Part shown: piece by piece, positions 18,544-27,436 of the stretch
Layout of the letters: each line of letters opens with the position of its first letter
Numbering within the stretch: position 1 is the first letter of the stretch
Assembly (NCBI GenBank): GCA_019634615.1
Contig: JAHCAZ010000008.1
Span: 60,308 to 124,307 of the forward strand
DNA length: 64,000 bases
Direction of reading: 5' to 3'
Source: Opitutaceae bacterium
Lineage (GTDB): Bacteria; Verrucomicrobiota; Verrucomicrobiia; Opitutales; Opitutaceae
Made by a program: the position numbers and the translations under genes
The notes under the pieces: generated by a model
Told to the model about the DNA's origin: nothing
Databases searched by the model: none
What the model saw: the letters and a program-made list of their open reading frames with translations, nothing else

Positions 18544-18998
18544 TTCTTCGGCTTCGGCAGAGAACTGATTTCCTGCATGAACTCCGAGACGTCGCGGAAC
18601 TCCTTGTACACGCTGGCGAAACGGACGTAGGCGACCTGGTCGATGGTCCGCAGGCGCTGCATGACGGCATCGCCGATCGCGCTGGAGGGGATGTCGCCCT
18701 CGAACAGCGCCTCGAGCGCGTCGATCACGTCGTCCACGAGCATGCTGATCTGCTCGAGATCGATCGGGCGCTTGTGACAGGCGGCGCGCACGGCGTGGAC
18801 CAGCTTGGCGCGGTCGAAATCCTCGCGGCGGCCGTCGCGCTTGACGACGATCATGCCGTCACGAAGCAGGGCCTCGACGGTGCTGTAACGGTGACCGCAT
18901 TCGAGGCACTCGCGCCGGCGGCGGATGGTGCTGCCCTCCCGGCTGATGCGGGAGTCGATCACCTTGTCCTCGATGGAAGTGCACTTGGGGCAGCGCAT
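18540..18998 (-). CDS. nrdR: Transcriptional repressor NrdR
   Basis: NrdR represses ribonucleotide reductase genes by sensing ATP/dATP. The 152 residues show the N-terminal zinc ribbon (Cys3, Cys6, Cys31, Cys34) with RRRRECLECGHRYST. The ATP-cone domain follows (about 46-136, starting VVKRDGRREDFDRAKL) with the conserved YVRFASVYKEFRDV. It is the upstream partner of a coupled hypothetical gene, and lies 9 bp downstream of the glutaminase gene on the same strand. Confidence 0.97.
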   Translation of the reverse strand: MRCPKCTSIEDKVIDSRISREGSTIRRRRECLECGHRYSTVEALLRDGMIVVKRDGRREDFDRAKLVHAVRAACHKRPIDLEQISMLVDDVIDALEALFEGDIPSSAIGDAVMQRLRTIDQVAYVRFASVYKEFRDVSEFMQEISSLPKPKK

Positions 18999-19007
18999 GA
19001 TTTTGGC

Positions 19008-19574
19008 TCAGTTCAACGACAGGAAGTTTTTCAGGATGTTCATCCCGTGTTCGGTCGCGATGGACTCGGGATGGAACTGCACGCCCCAGATGGGGAGGGT
19101 GCGGTGGCGGAGGCCCATGATCTCGCCCTCGGCGGTCTCGGCGGTGATCTCCAGGCAGGCGGGGAGGGAGGCGCGCTCGACCAGCAGCGAGTGATAGCGG
19201 GTGGCCTTGAAGCCCTGGGGCAGGCCCTGGAACAAGTCGGTGTTGCGGTGCTGGATGGGCGAGACCTTCCCGTGCATGAGCCGGTCGGCGCGCACCACGC
19301 GTCCGCCGAAATGATGTCCGATCGACTGGTGCCCCAGGCACACGCCGAAGATGGGCTTCTTGCCGGCAAAGGCCTCGATCATCGCCAGCGACACGCCCGC
19401 CTCGGCCGGCGAGCAGGGGCCGGGCGAGATGAGCACCCGGTCGGGATTGAGGGCGAGGGCCTGCTCCGGCGTGATCTCGTTGTTGCGGAAAACGCGCTGC
19501 GCCACGCCCAACTGCCCGAAGTATTGGACGAGGTTGAAGGTAAACGAATCGAAGTTGTCGATGACGAGCAGCAC
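19008..19574 (-). CDS. pabA: Aminodeoxychorismate/anthranilate synthase glutaminase component II
   Basis: This class I glutamine amidotransferase subunit supplies ammonia for 4-amino-4-deoxychorismate (folate) or anthranilate (tryptophan) synthesis. The 188 residues show [28 protein letters not shown], nucleophile Cys79 in [27 protein letters not shown] and the His/Glu pair in [15 protein letters not shown]. The start is GTG. The family does not separate PabA from TrpG by these motifs; no component I gene is nearby, so the gene symbol is a choice and trpG is equally possible. The enzyme may serve both pathways. Confidence 0.9.
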   Translation of the reverse strand: MLLVIDNFDSFTFNLVQYFGQLGVAQRVFRNNEITPEQALALNPDRVLISPGPCSPAEAGVSLAMIEAFAGKKPIFGVCLGHQSIGHHFGGRVVRADRLMHGKVSPIQHRNTDLFQGLPQGFKATRYHSLLVERASLPACLEITAETAEGEIMGLRHRTLPIWGVQFHPESIATEHGMNILKNFLSLN

Positions 19575-19646
19575 GTTGATTAACCGGGGATTAGCTCGGA
19601 ATCGAGGCCCCTGGTCAAGCGCGGCGACGGATGATGCAAAGCGTTG

Positions 19647-20645
19647 TCAACCCTCGCACTTGAGCACGTAAACCACGCCTTTCTCGGAGCCGATCGCGAG
19701 GAGGCGGTCGTCGGGCGACCAAGCGAGCTTGGTCGCGGCGACGGGCATCTTGACGGTCGCGCGCAGCGGCTGCTTGCGCTCGGGGCTCCAGAGCATGACG
19801 ACGCCGTCGGCCGAGGCCGAGGCCAGGAGGCCGTGCGTGTGCTGGAAGGCGACGCCGCAGACCGGGGCGTCGTGCGGCAGCATTGCCGGTTCGCGGCCCT
19901 CGGGGCCGGCGCCGGCGCAGTCCCACAGGCACGCGTCGCGCCCGCCGCTCGTCGCGAGCCACCGCGAGTCCTTGTCGAACGAGAGGTGCTTCACCTTGCC
20001 CTCGTAACCGCTCATCTGGAGCTCGATGTCGGTCTCGGGGATCCACAGGTGGACCGACGGATCCTGGTTGCCGGAGACGAGCCACTTGTTGTCGGGCGAC
20101 CACACGAGGGCGTGGATGCCGTTGCTGTACGGGAATTCCTTCTGCACGACGAAGTCGTCGGCATCCCAGAGGCAGACGCCGCCGAAGTAGGAGACGGCGA
20201 CGCAGCCGCCGGCCGGCTGAGGGGCGAGGGCGGAGATCGACTTCGGCGCGTCCTTGAAACGGTGCGCCACGTTGCCGTCGGGGCCCAGCACGACGAGCGT
20301 GCGCCCGGCGGCGGCAAAGAGTTTCGAGCCGACCCACGCGAGGTGCTCGACCCAGGCGCCGCCGAGCTCGGCGGAGGCGACATGCTGGCCGTTGGCGGCG
20401 TCCCAGAACTTGACGCGTCCGTCCTGTCCGCCGGAGGCGAGGAGTGCGGTCGCGGGCTGCCAGGCCACGCAGTTCGCGCCGTCGTCGTGGCCGGGCAGCG
20501 CGTGGCGCACGGCGCCGTCGGCGGTGGCAAGCAGCGTGATCCCGCCCGCGGCCGACGCGGCGGCGAGTTGGGTGCCGTCGGGCGACCAGGCGAGGTCGAT
20601 GGCGTAGTCGTCGAGCGCGGCGGCCCAGTGCTTGGTGAGATTCAT
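19647..20645 (-). CDS. WD40 repeat protein
   Basis: The 332-residue protein is built almost entirely of WD40 blades. I count about seven repeats with endings such as DLAWSPDGTQLAAAS, CVAWQPATALLASGGQDGRVKFWD, LVWSPDNKWLVSGNQDPSVHLW, GVAFQHTHGLLASASADG and LAWSPDDRLLAIGSEKG. The repeats would close into a cytoplasmic beta-propeller that serves as an interaction platform. There is no signal peptide and no enzymatic domain. The ATG at 20645 gives a clean first blade; an upstream start would add low-complexity residues. It is divergent from an ABC importer, sharing a ~235-bp intergenic region with an AT-rich inverted repeat. Confidence 0.85.
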   Translation of the reverse strand: MNLTKHWAAALDDYAIDLAWSPDGTQLAAASAAGGITLLATADGAVRHALPGHDDGANCVAWQPATALLASGGQDGRVKFWDAANGQHVASAELGGAWVEHLAWVGSKLFAAAGRTLVVLGPDGNVAHRFKDAPKSISALAPQPAGGCVAVSYFGGVCLWDADDFVVQKEFPYSNGIHALVWSPDNKWLVSGNQDPSVHLWIPETDIELQMSGYEGKVKHLSFDKDSRWLATSGGRDACLWDCAGAGPEGREPAMLPHDAPVCGVAFQHTHGLLASASADGVVMLWSPERKQPLRATVKMPVAATKLAWSPDDRLLAIGSEKGVVYVLKCEG

Positions 20646-20690
20646 GGTGTCCGTCCACTTCACCCGAAATGGCGCCCGAGAAAAGGGAAG

Positions 20691-20715
20691 AATTTTCAGC
20701 GGCCGCGTGAAAATT
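20691..20715. promoter_or_regulatory. AT-rich inverted repeat, candidate operator
   Basis: Perfect 8-bp arms AATTTTCA and TGAAAATT are separated by 9 bp (GCGGCCGCG) in an otherwise very GC-rich intergenic region between the divergent WD40 gene and ABC importer. Symmetry and base composition fit a dimeric regulator site. No regulator gene is adjacent, so its use is inferred. Confidence 0.45.
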
Positions 20716-20879
20716 TCGCCGCCCGCGCCCGCGAATTTGTTGGCCGCGCCGCCGAATGGTTGCTTCGTTGAACCCCGGCGTCTTTCCGCAGTTGCCCGCA
20801 TGGCCCCCCCGCCCCGTCTTTCCTTACCCGCTCATCCCTGCCGGATCCTCCCCATCGGCCGCACGGAGGAAGAACGCGC

Positions 20880-22352
20880 ATGAAGCTCTTCTTCGCCGCC
20901 TGCGTCATCGGTCTCGGGCTCCTCAGCGCCGCGCTGTTCCTGACCCAATCCGACCGCGAGGGCGACGTGCCGGTGATCACGTGGATCACCCAGAACGACG
21001 AGAACAAGCGCGCCATCGTCGACACCTTCCACCAGTGGATCAAGGACCAGAAGCTGCCGCCGGTCGAGCTGCGCATCGACAACACCAACCAGGATCCGAC
21101 CAAGAAGCTGGTGCAGGGAGTGTCGGGCGTGGGCGCCGACCTGCTCGACCTTTACCTGTACGAGACCGATCTCTTTCCCGCGACCGGGATGATTGCCGAT
21201 CTCACCGAGGACGCCAAGCGGATGGGTTTCGGCCCGGAGGCGACCTATCCGGCCCTGTACGACGACGTCATCACCCTGGGCCGGCAATACACCTTCCCCC
21301 GCAACACCGGGGTGACGCTTTTCTGGGTCAACCGCGGGACCTTCGCGAAGTACAACGTGCCGACGCCGCCCTGGCGGTGGAACTCGGACGAGTTCGAGGC
21401 GCTGGGCCGGCGCTTCGTCGCCGCCGCCAACCCGCCGGGCACGCGGCAGCGGGTTTACTTCGCCAACGGCGTGTCGCGCGACGTGCTGCGGCGCGGCCTC
21501 GGCCTGACCACGTTCAACGAGACGGGAACCTTCTGCACCCTCGACGACCCGCGCAACGTCACGGTGCTGACGCGCGTGCGGAAGTGGGTGGTCGAGGACC
21601 GGCTGTTCCCGACGAAGGAGGAGGACGCGGCGATGGCGGCCGATATCACCGGGTATGGCAGCATGTTCTCGCATTTCACCTCGGGGCGTTTCGCGATGAT
21701 CTACACCGGCCACTGGGCCTTCATCATGATCCGGCCGCGCGGGGTCTTCCAGCTGGCGGCGGTCGAGCCGCCGCAGGACGATTTTCCCAACACGGAGATG
21801 GGCGCCGGTGGCGTGGGCGTCTACGAGGGCACCAAGCACCGCGAGCACGCCCTGCGCTTCATGCAGTTCCTCGCGAGCGAGCCGTTCAACCGGCTGATCG
21901 TCCGCCAGGCCGATTCGCTGCCGCCGGTGCCGAAATACGCGGAGACCGAGGAGTTCCTGCACCCACAGGGCCGGGAGAACGAGTGGGGCGTGCACGGCGC
22001 CTTTGCGCAGTCGGGCCGTGAAACCGGCATCCTCTACAGCCGGAGCCCGTTCGTCCTGTTCTCCCAGACGTTCCGGATCGAGATGGAGACCTACGAGGCG
22101 ATGATCGCGGGCCGCCTGACGCCGGCGGAGGCGGCGAAGCAGATGGCCGACCGCATCAACACCGAGATCCGCCTCACCGTGGCGCGCAATGACCGGCTGC
22201 GGGCCCTGTACGAGGAACGGCTGGAGCTGCAGCGCCAGATCGACGCGCGCCGCGCCGCGGGTCGGCCCGTGCCCGCGGCCTGGGTCACGGACTCGTTCCA
22301 CCGGGCCTACTATCAAAAGCACGGCTGGCTGGAGGAGGAGGCGAAGCCGTGA
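20880..22352 (+). CDS. ABC transporter extracellular solute-binding protein (sugar type)
   Basis: The 490-residue binding protein of the carbohydrate-uptake-1 type begins with one N-terminal hydrophobic helix (AACVIGLGLLSAALFLTQ) that may be an anchor or signal; no clear lipobox is seen. The core, about 30-400, has VPVITWITQND, GTGADLLDL-like GVGADLLDLYLYETD, TGVTLFWVNR, GRFAMIYTGHWAF and HALRFMQFLASEPFN. It continues with a ~90-residue C-terminal helical segment rich in Arg/Glu/Leu (RLRALYEERLELQRQIDARR) that is unusual for the family. The next two genes, a permease pair, overlap it directly. Substrate is probably an oligosaccharide or sugar (inference). Confidence 0.9.
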   Translation: MKLFFAACVIGLGLLSAALFLTQSDREGDVPVITWITQNDENKRAIVDTFHQWIKDQKLPPVELRIDNTNQDPTKKLVQGVSGVGADLLDLYLYETDLFPATGMIADLTEDAKRMGFGPEATYPALYDDVITLGRQYTFPRNTGVTLFWVNRGTFAKYNVPTPPWRWNSDEFEALGRRFVAAANPPGTRQRVYFANGVSRDVLRRGLGLTTFNETGTFCTLDDPRNVTVLTRVRKWVVEDRLFPTKEEDAAMAADITGYGSMFSHFTSGRFAMIYTGHWAFIMIRPRGVFQLAAVEPPQDDFPNTEMGAGGVGVYEGTKHREHALRFMQFLASEPFNRLIVRQADSLPPVPKYAETEEFLHPQGRENEWGVHGAFAQSGRETGILYSRSPFVLFSQTFRIEMETYEAMIAGRLTPAEAAKQMADRINTEIRLTVARNDRLRALYEERLELQRQIDARRAAGRPVPAAWVTDSFHRAYYQKHGWLEEEAKP

Positions 22353-23833
22353 GATCGAGCCGCTCGCAGACCCGCCGCGTCCTCACGGGCCTGGGCTTCC
22401 TGTTGCCCAATATCCTGGGGTTCCTCGCGTTCACGCTCGTGCCGCTCGTGCTGAGCTTCGGGATGGCGTTCACCGACATGGATTTCTTCCGGCACAACCC
22501 GTTCCGCGATGAGCCGATCCGGTTCGTCGGGCTCGAGAACTTTGCCTGGCTTTTCGGTCATCCCGAGTTCTGGCACTACCTGCGGAACACGTTTTTCCTG
22601 ATGCTCGGCCTGCCCTTCGCGATCGCCGGCAGCCTGGGCGCGGCGCTGCTGCTCACGCGGGTGGGGAAGCGCCCGGGCCTCATCCCCGGCGCGCTGGTCC
22701 TGGCCACGCTGATTCTCACCGGCAGCCTGCTCGCGCTGCGCGCCGCGGGCATGTCGGAGGCGGGCGTCTGGTTCATCTTCGGGCTGACCGCCGCCACCGC
22801 CTTGGTCGCCGGGGTGTTCACCGGCGGGACCATCTATCGCACGCTGTTCTACCTGCCGCATTTCACCTCGGGCGTGGCGACGTTCGTCCTGTGGAAGAAG
22901 CTCTACAACCCGCAGACCGGCCCGATCAATTTCGCGCTGGCCCCGGTGCTCGACGGCTTTGGGGGCTTGATCCGCGCCGCGCCCGGCTGGTTTTCCGTCG
23001 GCGTGCCGGTGCTCGCCGGCCTGGTCGGCACGCTGCTGGCCGGCTGGCAGCTGCGGCGGCTGCGCCAGCACTGGGACGACGCGACGGCCGGGCAGGTGGC
23101 GGTGGGCTTCGGCGTGACCATGGTCATCCTCCCGGCCGGGTTCCTCCTGCACTGGCTGGGCGTGCCCCTGGGGCTGGCCGCCGGCTTCGTGGTCGGTGCC
23201 GTGGTCCTGCTGACGGCGCTCATCGTGCGGCGACCGCGGCGGTGGGGACCGGTGTGCAGCCTGGACACCGGGCTGAGCGCCGAGATCGCCCTGGCGCTGG
23301 GCCTCGTGCCGCTGCTCATCCTGAGCGCGGCGGGCGTCATCTTCGGCCCGACGCTGCCCGCGGCGGCCGCGGCCGGCATCGAGCCGCCCAACTGGCTGGG
23401 TGACTACGACTGGGCCAAGCCGGCCATCATGGTCATGGCGCTCTGGGCCGCGATCGGCTCGAACAACATGATCCTGTACCTTGCCGGGTTGAGCAACATT
23501 CCGCCCGAGCTGTACGAGGCGGCCGACATGGACGGTGCCTCGCCCACCCAGCGCTTCTGGCACGTCACGTGGCCGCAGCTCGCGCCGGTCACGTTCTTCA
23601 TCTTCGTCATGGGCATCATCCACGGGCTGCAGGGCGGCTTCGAGATGGCCCGCGTGATGACGCTGGGCGGCCCGGCGGGCAGCACCACGACGCTCGCCTA
23701 CTTCATCTACATCGAGGGTTTCGAGACCGGTCGCCTGGGCTACGCCTCGGCCGCCGCCTGGGTCCTCTTCCTCCTCGTCTTCATCCTCTCGCTGCTGAAC
23801 TTCCGTTTCGGCAACCGTGGCACCAATGACTGA
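22349..23833 (+). CDS. ABC sugar permease, MalF-type, with two large hydrophobic insertions
   Basis: The 494-residue inner-membrane permease is far longer than the usual ~300. The conserved frame is visible: FLLPNILGFLAFTLVPLV near residue 17, RTLFYLPHFTSGVATFVLWK near 164, MILYLAGLSNIPPELYEAAD near 374, and the ATPase-contact EAA loop EAADMDGASPTQRFWHVTWP near 390. Two extra stretches are inserted: about 108-160 (two hydrophobic helices) and about 205-345 (about four helices with short Arg-rich loops). It starts with GTG in a GTGA overlap with the binding-protein gene and overlaps the next permease by 8 bp. Confidence 0.92.
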   Translation: MRSSRSQTRRVLTGLGFLLPNILGFLAFTLVPLVLSFGMAFTDMDFFRHNPFRDEPIRFVGLENFAWLFGHPEFWHYLRNTFFLMLGLPFAIAGSLGAALLLTRVGKRPGLIPGALVLATLILTGSLLALRAAGMSEAGVWFIFGLTAATALVAGVFTGGTIYRTLFYLPHFTSGVATFVLWKKLYNPQTGPINFALAPVLDGFGGLIRAAPGWFSVGVPVLAGLVGTLLAGWQLRRLRQHWDDATAGQVAVGFGVTMVILPAGFLLHWLGVPLGLAAGFVVGAVVLLTALIVRRPRRWGPVCSLDTGLSAEIALALGLVPLLILSAAGVIFGPTLPAAAAAGIEPPNWLGDYDWAKPAIMVMALWAAIGSNNMILYLAGLSNIPPELYEAADMDGASPTQRFWHVTWPQLAPVTFFIFVMGIIHGLQGGFEMARVMTLGGPAGSTTTLAYFIYIEGFETGRLGYASAAAWVLFLLVFILSLLNFRFGNRGTND

Positions 23834-24692
23834 CCTCCCGTCTCCCGCCAAACCCGTCCCGAGCCTCGCCGCCCGCCTGCGTGCCGCGGCCGGCGGCCTC
23901 GGCCTGCACGGGCTCATGGCGGTGCTCAGCCTCGCGATGGTGGGGCCGTTCGTGTGGATGCTCCTCACGAGCTTCAAGTCCTACGCCGAGGCGGCCGACC
24001 CCGCCTGGATGCCCGAGACTTTCCTCTGGGGGAATTATCCCGAAGTCCTGCGGGTCATCCCGTTTGCGCGCTTCACGCTGAACAGCCTCATGATCGCGGG
24101 CTGGGTCACGCTGCTGCAGGTCTTCACGAGCGCGCTGGCGGCCTTCAGCTTCGCGCGCCTCGAATGGCCCGGACGCGACCGGGTCTTCTTCCTCTACCTC
24201 GGCACCATGATGCTGCCCGGGCTCGTGATGCTGATCCCGACCTTCCAGATCATGGTGCGCTTCGGCCTGGTCGACACCTACCTCGGACTCATTCTGCCCG
24301 CGGCGTTCAGCGCCTTCGGCACGTTTCTGCTGCGCCAGTTCATGCTGGGCATCCCCAAGGCGCTCGACGAGGCGGCGGAGATCGACGGGGCGAGCAAGTG
24401 GCGGATCTTCTGGGACGTCGTGCTCCCGCTCTGCCGCCCGGGCCTGGTGACGCTCGCCATCTTCACCTTCATGGGCAACTACCACAGTTTCTTCTGGCCG
24501 CTGGTCATGATGAAGACGGTGGACAAGTTCCCGCTGCCGGTCGGCCTGATGTTCTTCGATTCCGAGCGCGGCCAGGCCACGCACCTCCTCATGGCCGGCG
24601 TCACGATGTCGGTCGTCCCGCTGATCGTGCTGTTCGTGTTCATGCAGCGGCAGCTCATCCGCGGCATCCAGATCGGGGCGGTCAAAGGGTGA
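23826..24692 (+). CDS. ABC sugar permease, MalG-type
   Basis: The 288-residue inner-membrane permease is the usual length for the family. It has six hydrophobic segments, beginning GLHGLMAVLSLAMVGPFVWML. The N-terminal SFKSYAEA is typical of MalG/UgpE, and the EAA loop EAAEIDGASKWRIFWDVVLP lies near residue 182. The ATG at 23826 lies 8 bp inside the upstream permease gene. No ATP-binding subunit is encoded in the window, so a shared MsmX/UgpC-like ATPase elsewhere is expected (inference). Confidence 0.94.
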   Translation: MTDLPSPAKPVPSLAARLRAAAGGLGLHGLMAVLSLAMVGPFVWMLLTSFKSYAEAADPAWMPETFLWGNYPEVLRVIPFARFTLNSLMIAGWVTLLQVFTSALAAFSFARLEWPGRDRVFFLYLGTMMLPGLVMLIPTFQIMVRFGLVDTYLGLILPAAFSAFGTFLLRQFMLGIPKALDEAAEIDGASKWRIFWDVVLPLCRPGLVTLAIFTFMGNYHSFFWPLVMMKTVDKFPLPVGLMFFDSERGQATHLLMAGVTMSVVPLIVLFVFMQRQLIRGIQIGAVKG

Positions 24693-24713
24693 CGCGGCGC
24701 TGGACGCGCCGCG

Positions 24714-24755
24714 AACGCTGAACGCTGAACGCTGAACGTTTAACGCTGAACGCTC
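24714..24755. repeat. Heptamer tandem array AACGCTG, six units
   Basis: Six 7-bp units in register: AACGCTG three times, then AACGTTT, AACGCTG and AACGCTC. It follows a hairpin, GCGGCGC facing GCGCCGC (24694-24712). The same hairpin-plus-heptamer arrangement occurs at 27380-27414, and heptamers recur at 29643-29663 and 29769-29803. It lies in the 69-bp space before the SGNH hydrolase gene. Confidence 0.8.
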
Positions 24756-24761
24756 AACCTT

Positions 24762-25793
24762 ATGGATCGAACGGCTGTTTGGAATGCGGCGCAACTGGCG
24801 GGGGATCCGCTTTTTTTTGTGCGGCGGGAAGGGATGAGCGTGGCTATGGCGCGGACGATCCTTGTGCCGCGGGCGGTGCCGCGGTTGCAACGGGCGGATG
24901 GGAGCGCGGAGTACGTCGCGGGAAAGGACTTTGAATGGGTGCCGGGCACGCGGCTGTTGGTGCTGACGCCGGGCAGTCGCATTCCGTGGCGGGCGGAGGC
25001 CGACCTGCTGCCGCCTCCGGGGACGCCGGATTCGATCATGGGTAGCCGCGACGGGAAGCGGCACCTGCTCTATGGTGAGGGGCATTTCTTTCATGATCAG
25101 CAGGTGCTGGCCACGTATGAACCCGCCGAGGCGTGGAGTGGTCCGGTGCCTTCAGCCGACCTCACTGGTCTCGCGCGGACCCTGGCGCGGTTGCGTGCGC
25201 GGCAGCCAGTGAAGGTGGTCCTGCTGGGCGACAGCATCTCGACCGGGGCCAACGCCTCGGGGACCGTTGACGCTCCGCCGCGTCTGCCGGCCTACCACGA
25301 CCAGGTTGTGGCGGGACTTAAGCAGCGGTTCGGTGGACCGATCACGCTGTGCAACCTCTCGGTCGGCGGCATGAGCGCGCCGTGGGGCGTCGAGCAAATG
25401 CCGCGGGCGATCGCGGAGGCGCCGGATCTGTTCATCATCGCGTTTGGCATGAACGACGCCTCGGGTCGCTGCACGCCCGGGGCGTTCGGCGCGCTGGTCG
25501 ACCGGATGCGGCGCGAGGTCCAGGCGGCCCGGCCGCAGTGCGACGTCATCGTGGTCTCAACCATGACGGCGAACCCGGAATGGTGCTATGCGGCCCCGGC
25601 GCTGTATCCCGCGTACCGCGATGTCCTCATGGATCTGCTTCAACCCGGGGTCGCGGTCGCCGACGTCACGACGATCTGGTCGTGGCTTGCGGCGCGGAAG
25701 CACTACCTCGACCTCTCCGGCAACGGTGTGAACCACCCGAACGACTTCGGCCATCGGGTGTACGCTGAGACGATCTTGGCGCTCTTTGGATAA
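24762..25793 (+). CDS. SGNH/GDSL hydrolase
   Basis: The 343-residue protein has an N-terminal beta-rich domain (about 1-130) and a C-terminal SGNH esterase domain. Block I holds Ser158 in VLLGDSISTGA. Block II is the glycine in NLSVGGMSAPWG, block III GMNDAS, and block V holds Asp328 and His331 in NHPNDFGH. Such enzymes de-esterify acetylated glycans or lipids. No signal peptide is visible, so the substrate is probably intracellular. It lies downstream of the sugar permeases on the same strand and may act on the imported sugar (inference). Confidence 0.92.
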   Translation: MDRTAVWNAAQLAGDPLFFVRREGMSVAMARTILVPRAVPRLQRADGSAEYVAGKDFEWVPGTRLLVLTPGSRIPWRAEADLLPPPGTPDSIMGSRDGKRHLLYGEGHFFHDQQVLATYEPAEAWSGPVPSADLTGLARTLARLRARQPVKVVLLGDSISTGANASGTVDAPPRLPAYHDQVVAGLKQRFGGPITLCNLSVGGMSAPWGVEQMPRAIAEAPDLFIIAFGMNDASGRCTPGAFGALVDRMRREVQAARPQCDVIVVSTMTANPEWCYAAPALYPAYRDVLMDLLQPGVAVADVTTIWSWLAARKHYLDLSGNGVNHPNDFGHRVYAETILALFG

Positions 25794-25800
25794 AGGGCGA

Positions 25801-25857
25801 CGTAGGCCAGCCCGCTTGCGGGCGCAGTCCGGGCGCGCGCAAGCGCGCTGACCTACG
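25801..25857. repeat. REPIN-like palindrome, family B copy 1
   Basis: The element is bounded by CGTAGGCCAGC and GCTGACCTACG, with an internal GCGCGCGCAAGCGCGC hairpin. It is shared with 54152-54239. It separates the convergent SGNH and MFS genes, and the MFS stop codon lies inside it. Confidence 0.85.
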
Positions 25858-27292
25858 GCTTGGCGCACTCTGCGGCGGACGGACCCGCGGGTTGTTTCAC
25901 GATCGTGTCGGGCGGCGTATAGTGCGTGTCGCCGCCGAGCTTCTTCCACTGGAAGTAGAGCACGATCAGCATGATGAAGGTGAGCGTCGTGCAGATGCCG
26001 CAGAAGATGAACAGATACCGGTAGTCCTTCACCGTGCCGAGCGCCCAGCCGATGATGGGCGGGACAAGGATCATGCTGCTGTAGCCAAAGGTCTGATTGG
26101 CGCTGAAGAACTGGCCGTACCGTTCGCGCGGCAACATGCGGGGCGTCAGCGCGGCGCCGGCGCCGAGGTGGATCGCGAGCACGCCCTGGTTGATGGTCCA
26201 GCACACGAGCAGGCTGTTGGCGCCGTGCACGAACCAGTAGCAGCTGAAGTAGCTCACGCTGATGAGGAAGAGGCCGACCAGGCTGACGCGGATCGGATGG
26301 AACCGGTCGATCAGCGGACCCATCAGGAAAAACATCGGGATCTGGATGAGGAAGGTCCAACCCTTGATCCGGCCGAACTCCTCCAACGACAGCCCCAGCG
26401 TCGGCGCATACCCCGGCTGGCCGGCCTGCGTGGCGAAGAACACGATGAAGCTCAGCGGCACGAGCGAGGCCCAGAAGAAGAAACTCAGGCTGTAGTACGT
26501 GAGGTAAAACGGGTGCGTGAAGCACTCCCGGCAGTAGCGCTTGATCGCGCCGAGGCCGCCGCCGCCCGTCTTCGGCGGGGGCGGGGGATAGTCGCCCTCC
26601 TTCACCTTCCAGACGATCATGTAGAAGGCGGCGGCGTAGAGCAGGCCGATGAGAAAATAGACGTGGAACGTGTGCGCCTCGGCGTAGCCCAGCGCCCAGC
26701 GGTTGAAGGCGAGGTTGCCGATCGCGCCGATCGCGCGGTACAGGCCGAAGAACTTGCCCATCACCTCCTGTGGGATCACGTCCACGAAGAGGTACATGTA
26801 CACCTGCGCGATGTACGCGTTGAAGATGACCCACAGCCCGTAGCAGGCCGCGATCCACGCGATCGTGCAGCCGGCGAGGGTCAGCTTGGAACTCCCCATC
26901 CAGCTCAGCGCTTCGTGCAGCCAGGCGCCGGCGGGCTCGGCGACGCCGAGGAGCACGAGGCTCAGGACCACGGGCGGCGTGCACCAGAGGAGGAAAGGCC
27001 GCCGCCGCCCAAGCCGGCCGCGGTGCCGGTCGCTGTGCATGCCGATGACCGGGTACAGGCAGAACGCGAGGATGGCCGACTGGCTCGCGACGAACCCGAT
27101 GGTCGTGTCGCTCGCCCCCGCCCAGCGCAGTTGCAGCGGCACGAGCGCCGGGGTCACCGACTCGAGCAGCTGGAAGAAGAAGTCGCCCCACAGCATCCAA
27201 AACATGACCTGGAAGAGCTGGGCCTTGGTGTACGTGAGCGTGCCGACGCGATAGGTCTTGGGGGTGGCAGGAGCGACGGGCGAGGGTTCCAC
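25853..27292 (-). CDS. MFS transporter, sucrose-symporter/GPH-like
   Basis: The 479-residue, 12-helix transporter has the loop motif HSDRHRGRLGRRRPFLLW near residue 88, which resembles the SDR...GRRRPF signature of sucrose/proton symporters of the GPH superfamily. It also has RYCRECFTHPFYLTYYSLS after a Pro-rich central cytoplasmic loop (DYPPPPPKTGGGG), and LPRERYGQFFSANQTFG near the end. Two paralogs sit at 54342 and 55760. The GTG at 27292 was chosen because it aligns with the paralogs' VGTLTYT start region. It lies downstream of a heparinase-like gene on the same strand, suggesting uptake of the oligosaccharide that enzyme acts on (inference). Confidence 0.92.
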   Translation of the reverse strand: MEPSPVAPATPKTYRVGTLTYTKAQLFQVMFWMLWGDFFFQLLESVTPALVPLQLRWAGASDTTIGFVASQSAILAFCLYPVIGMHSDRHRGRLGRRRPFLLWCTPPVVLSLVLLGVAEPAGAWLHEALSWMGSSKLTLAGCTIAWIAACYGLWVIFNAYIAQVYMYLFVDVIPQEVMGKFFGLYRAIGAIGNLAFNRWALGYAEAHTFHVYFLIGLLYAAAFYMIVWKVKEGDYPPPPPKTGGGGLGAIKRYCRECFTHPFYLTYYSLSFFFWASLVPLSFIVFFATQAGQPGYAPTLGLSLEEFGRIKGWTFLIQIPMFFLMGPLIDRFHPIRVSLVGLFLISVSYFSCYWFVHGANSLLVCWTINQGVLAIHLGAGAALTPRMLPRERYGQFFSANQTFGYSSMILVPPIIGWALGTVKDYRYLFIFCGICTTLTFIMLIVLYFQWKKLGGDTHYTPPDTIVKQPAGPSAAECAKP

Positions 27293-27400
27293 GGGGAGGC
27301 GGCGGTGAAAGACAGGCAGCGTTGAGTTGCGGTCTGACGGTGCGCGGCGTCAACGACGGGTGCGTCCTACCAGTAGGGCGGCGCGGCGTCGGGCGCCGCG

Positions 27401-27414
27401 AACGCTGAACGCTG
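27401..27414. repeat. Two AACGCTG heptamers with upstream hairpin
   Basis: AACGCTGAACGCTG follows a GTAGGGCGGCGC...GGCGCCGCG hairpin (27372-27400). This matches the layout at 24694-24755. It lies in the 238-bp gap between the MFS and heparinase genes, next to a family D palindrome. Confidence 0.65.
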
Positions 27415-27436
27415 AAGTGGACGGACCGGTTTCCGT

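Noticed and set aside
19644..20771. Long + strand frame opposite the WD40 gene
   Set aside because: It is antisense to a clearly repetitive WD40 propeller and contains only low-complexity Gly/Arg/Val residues.
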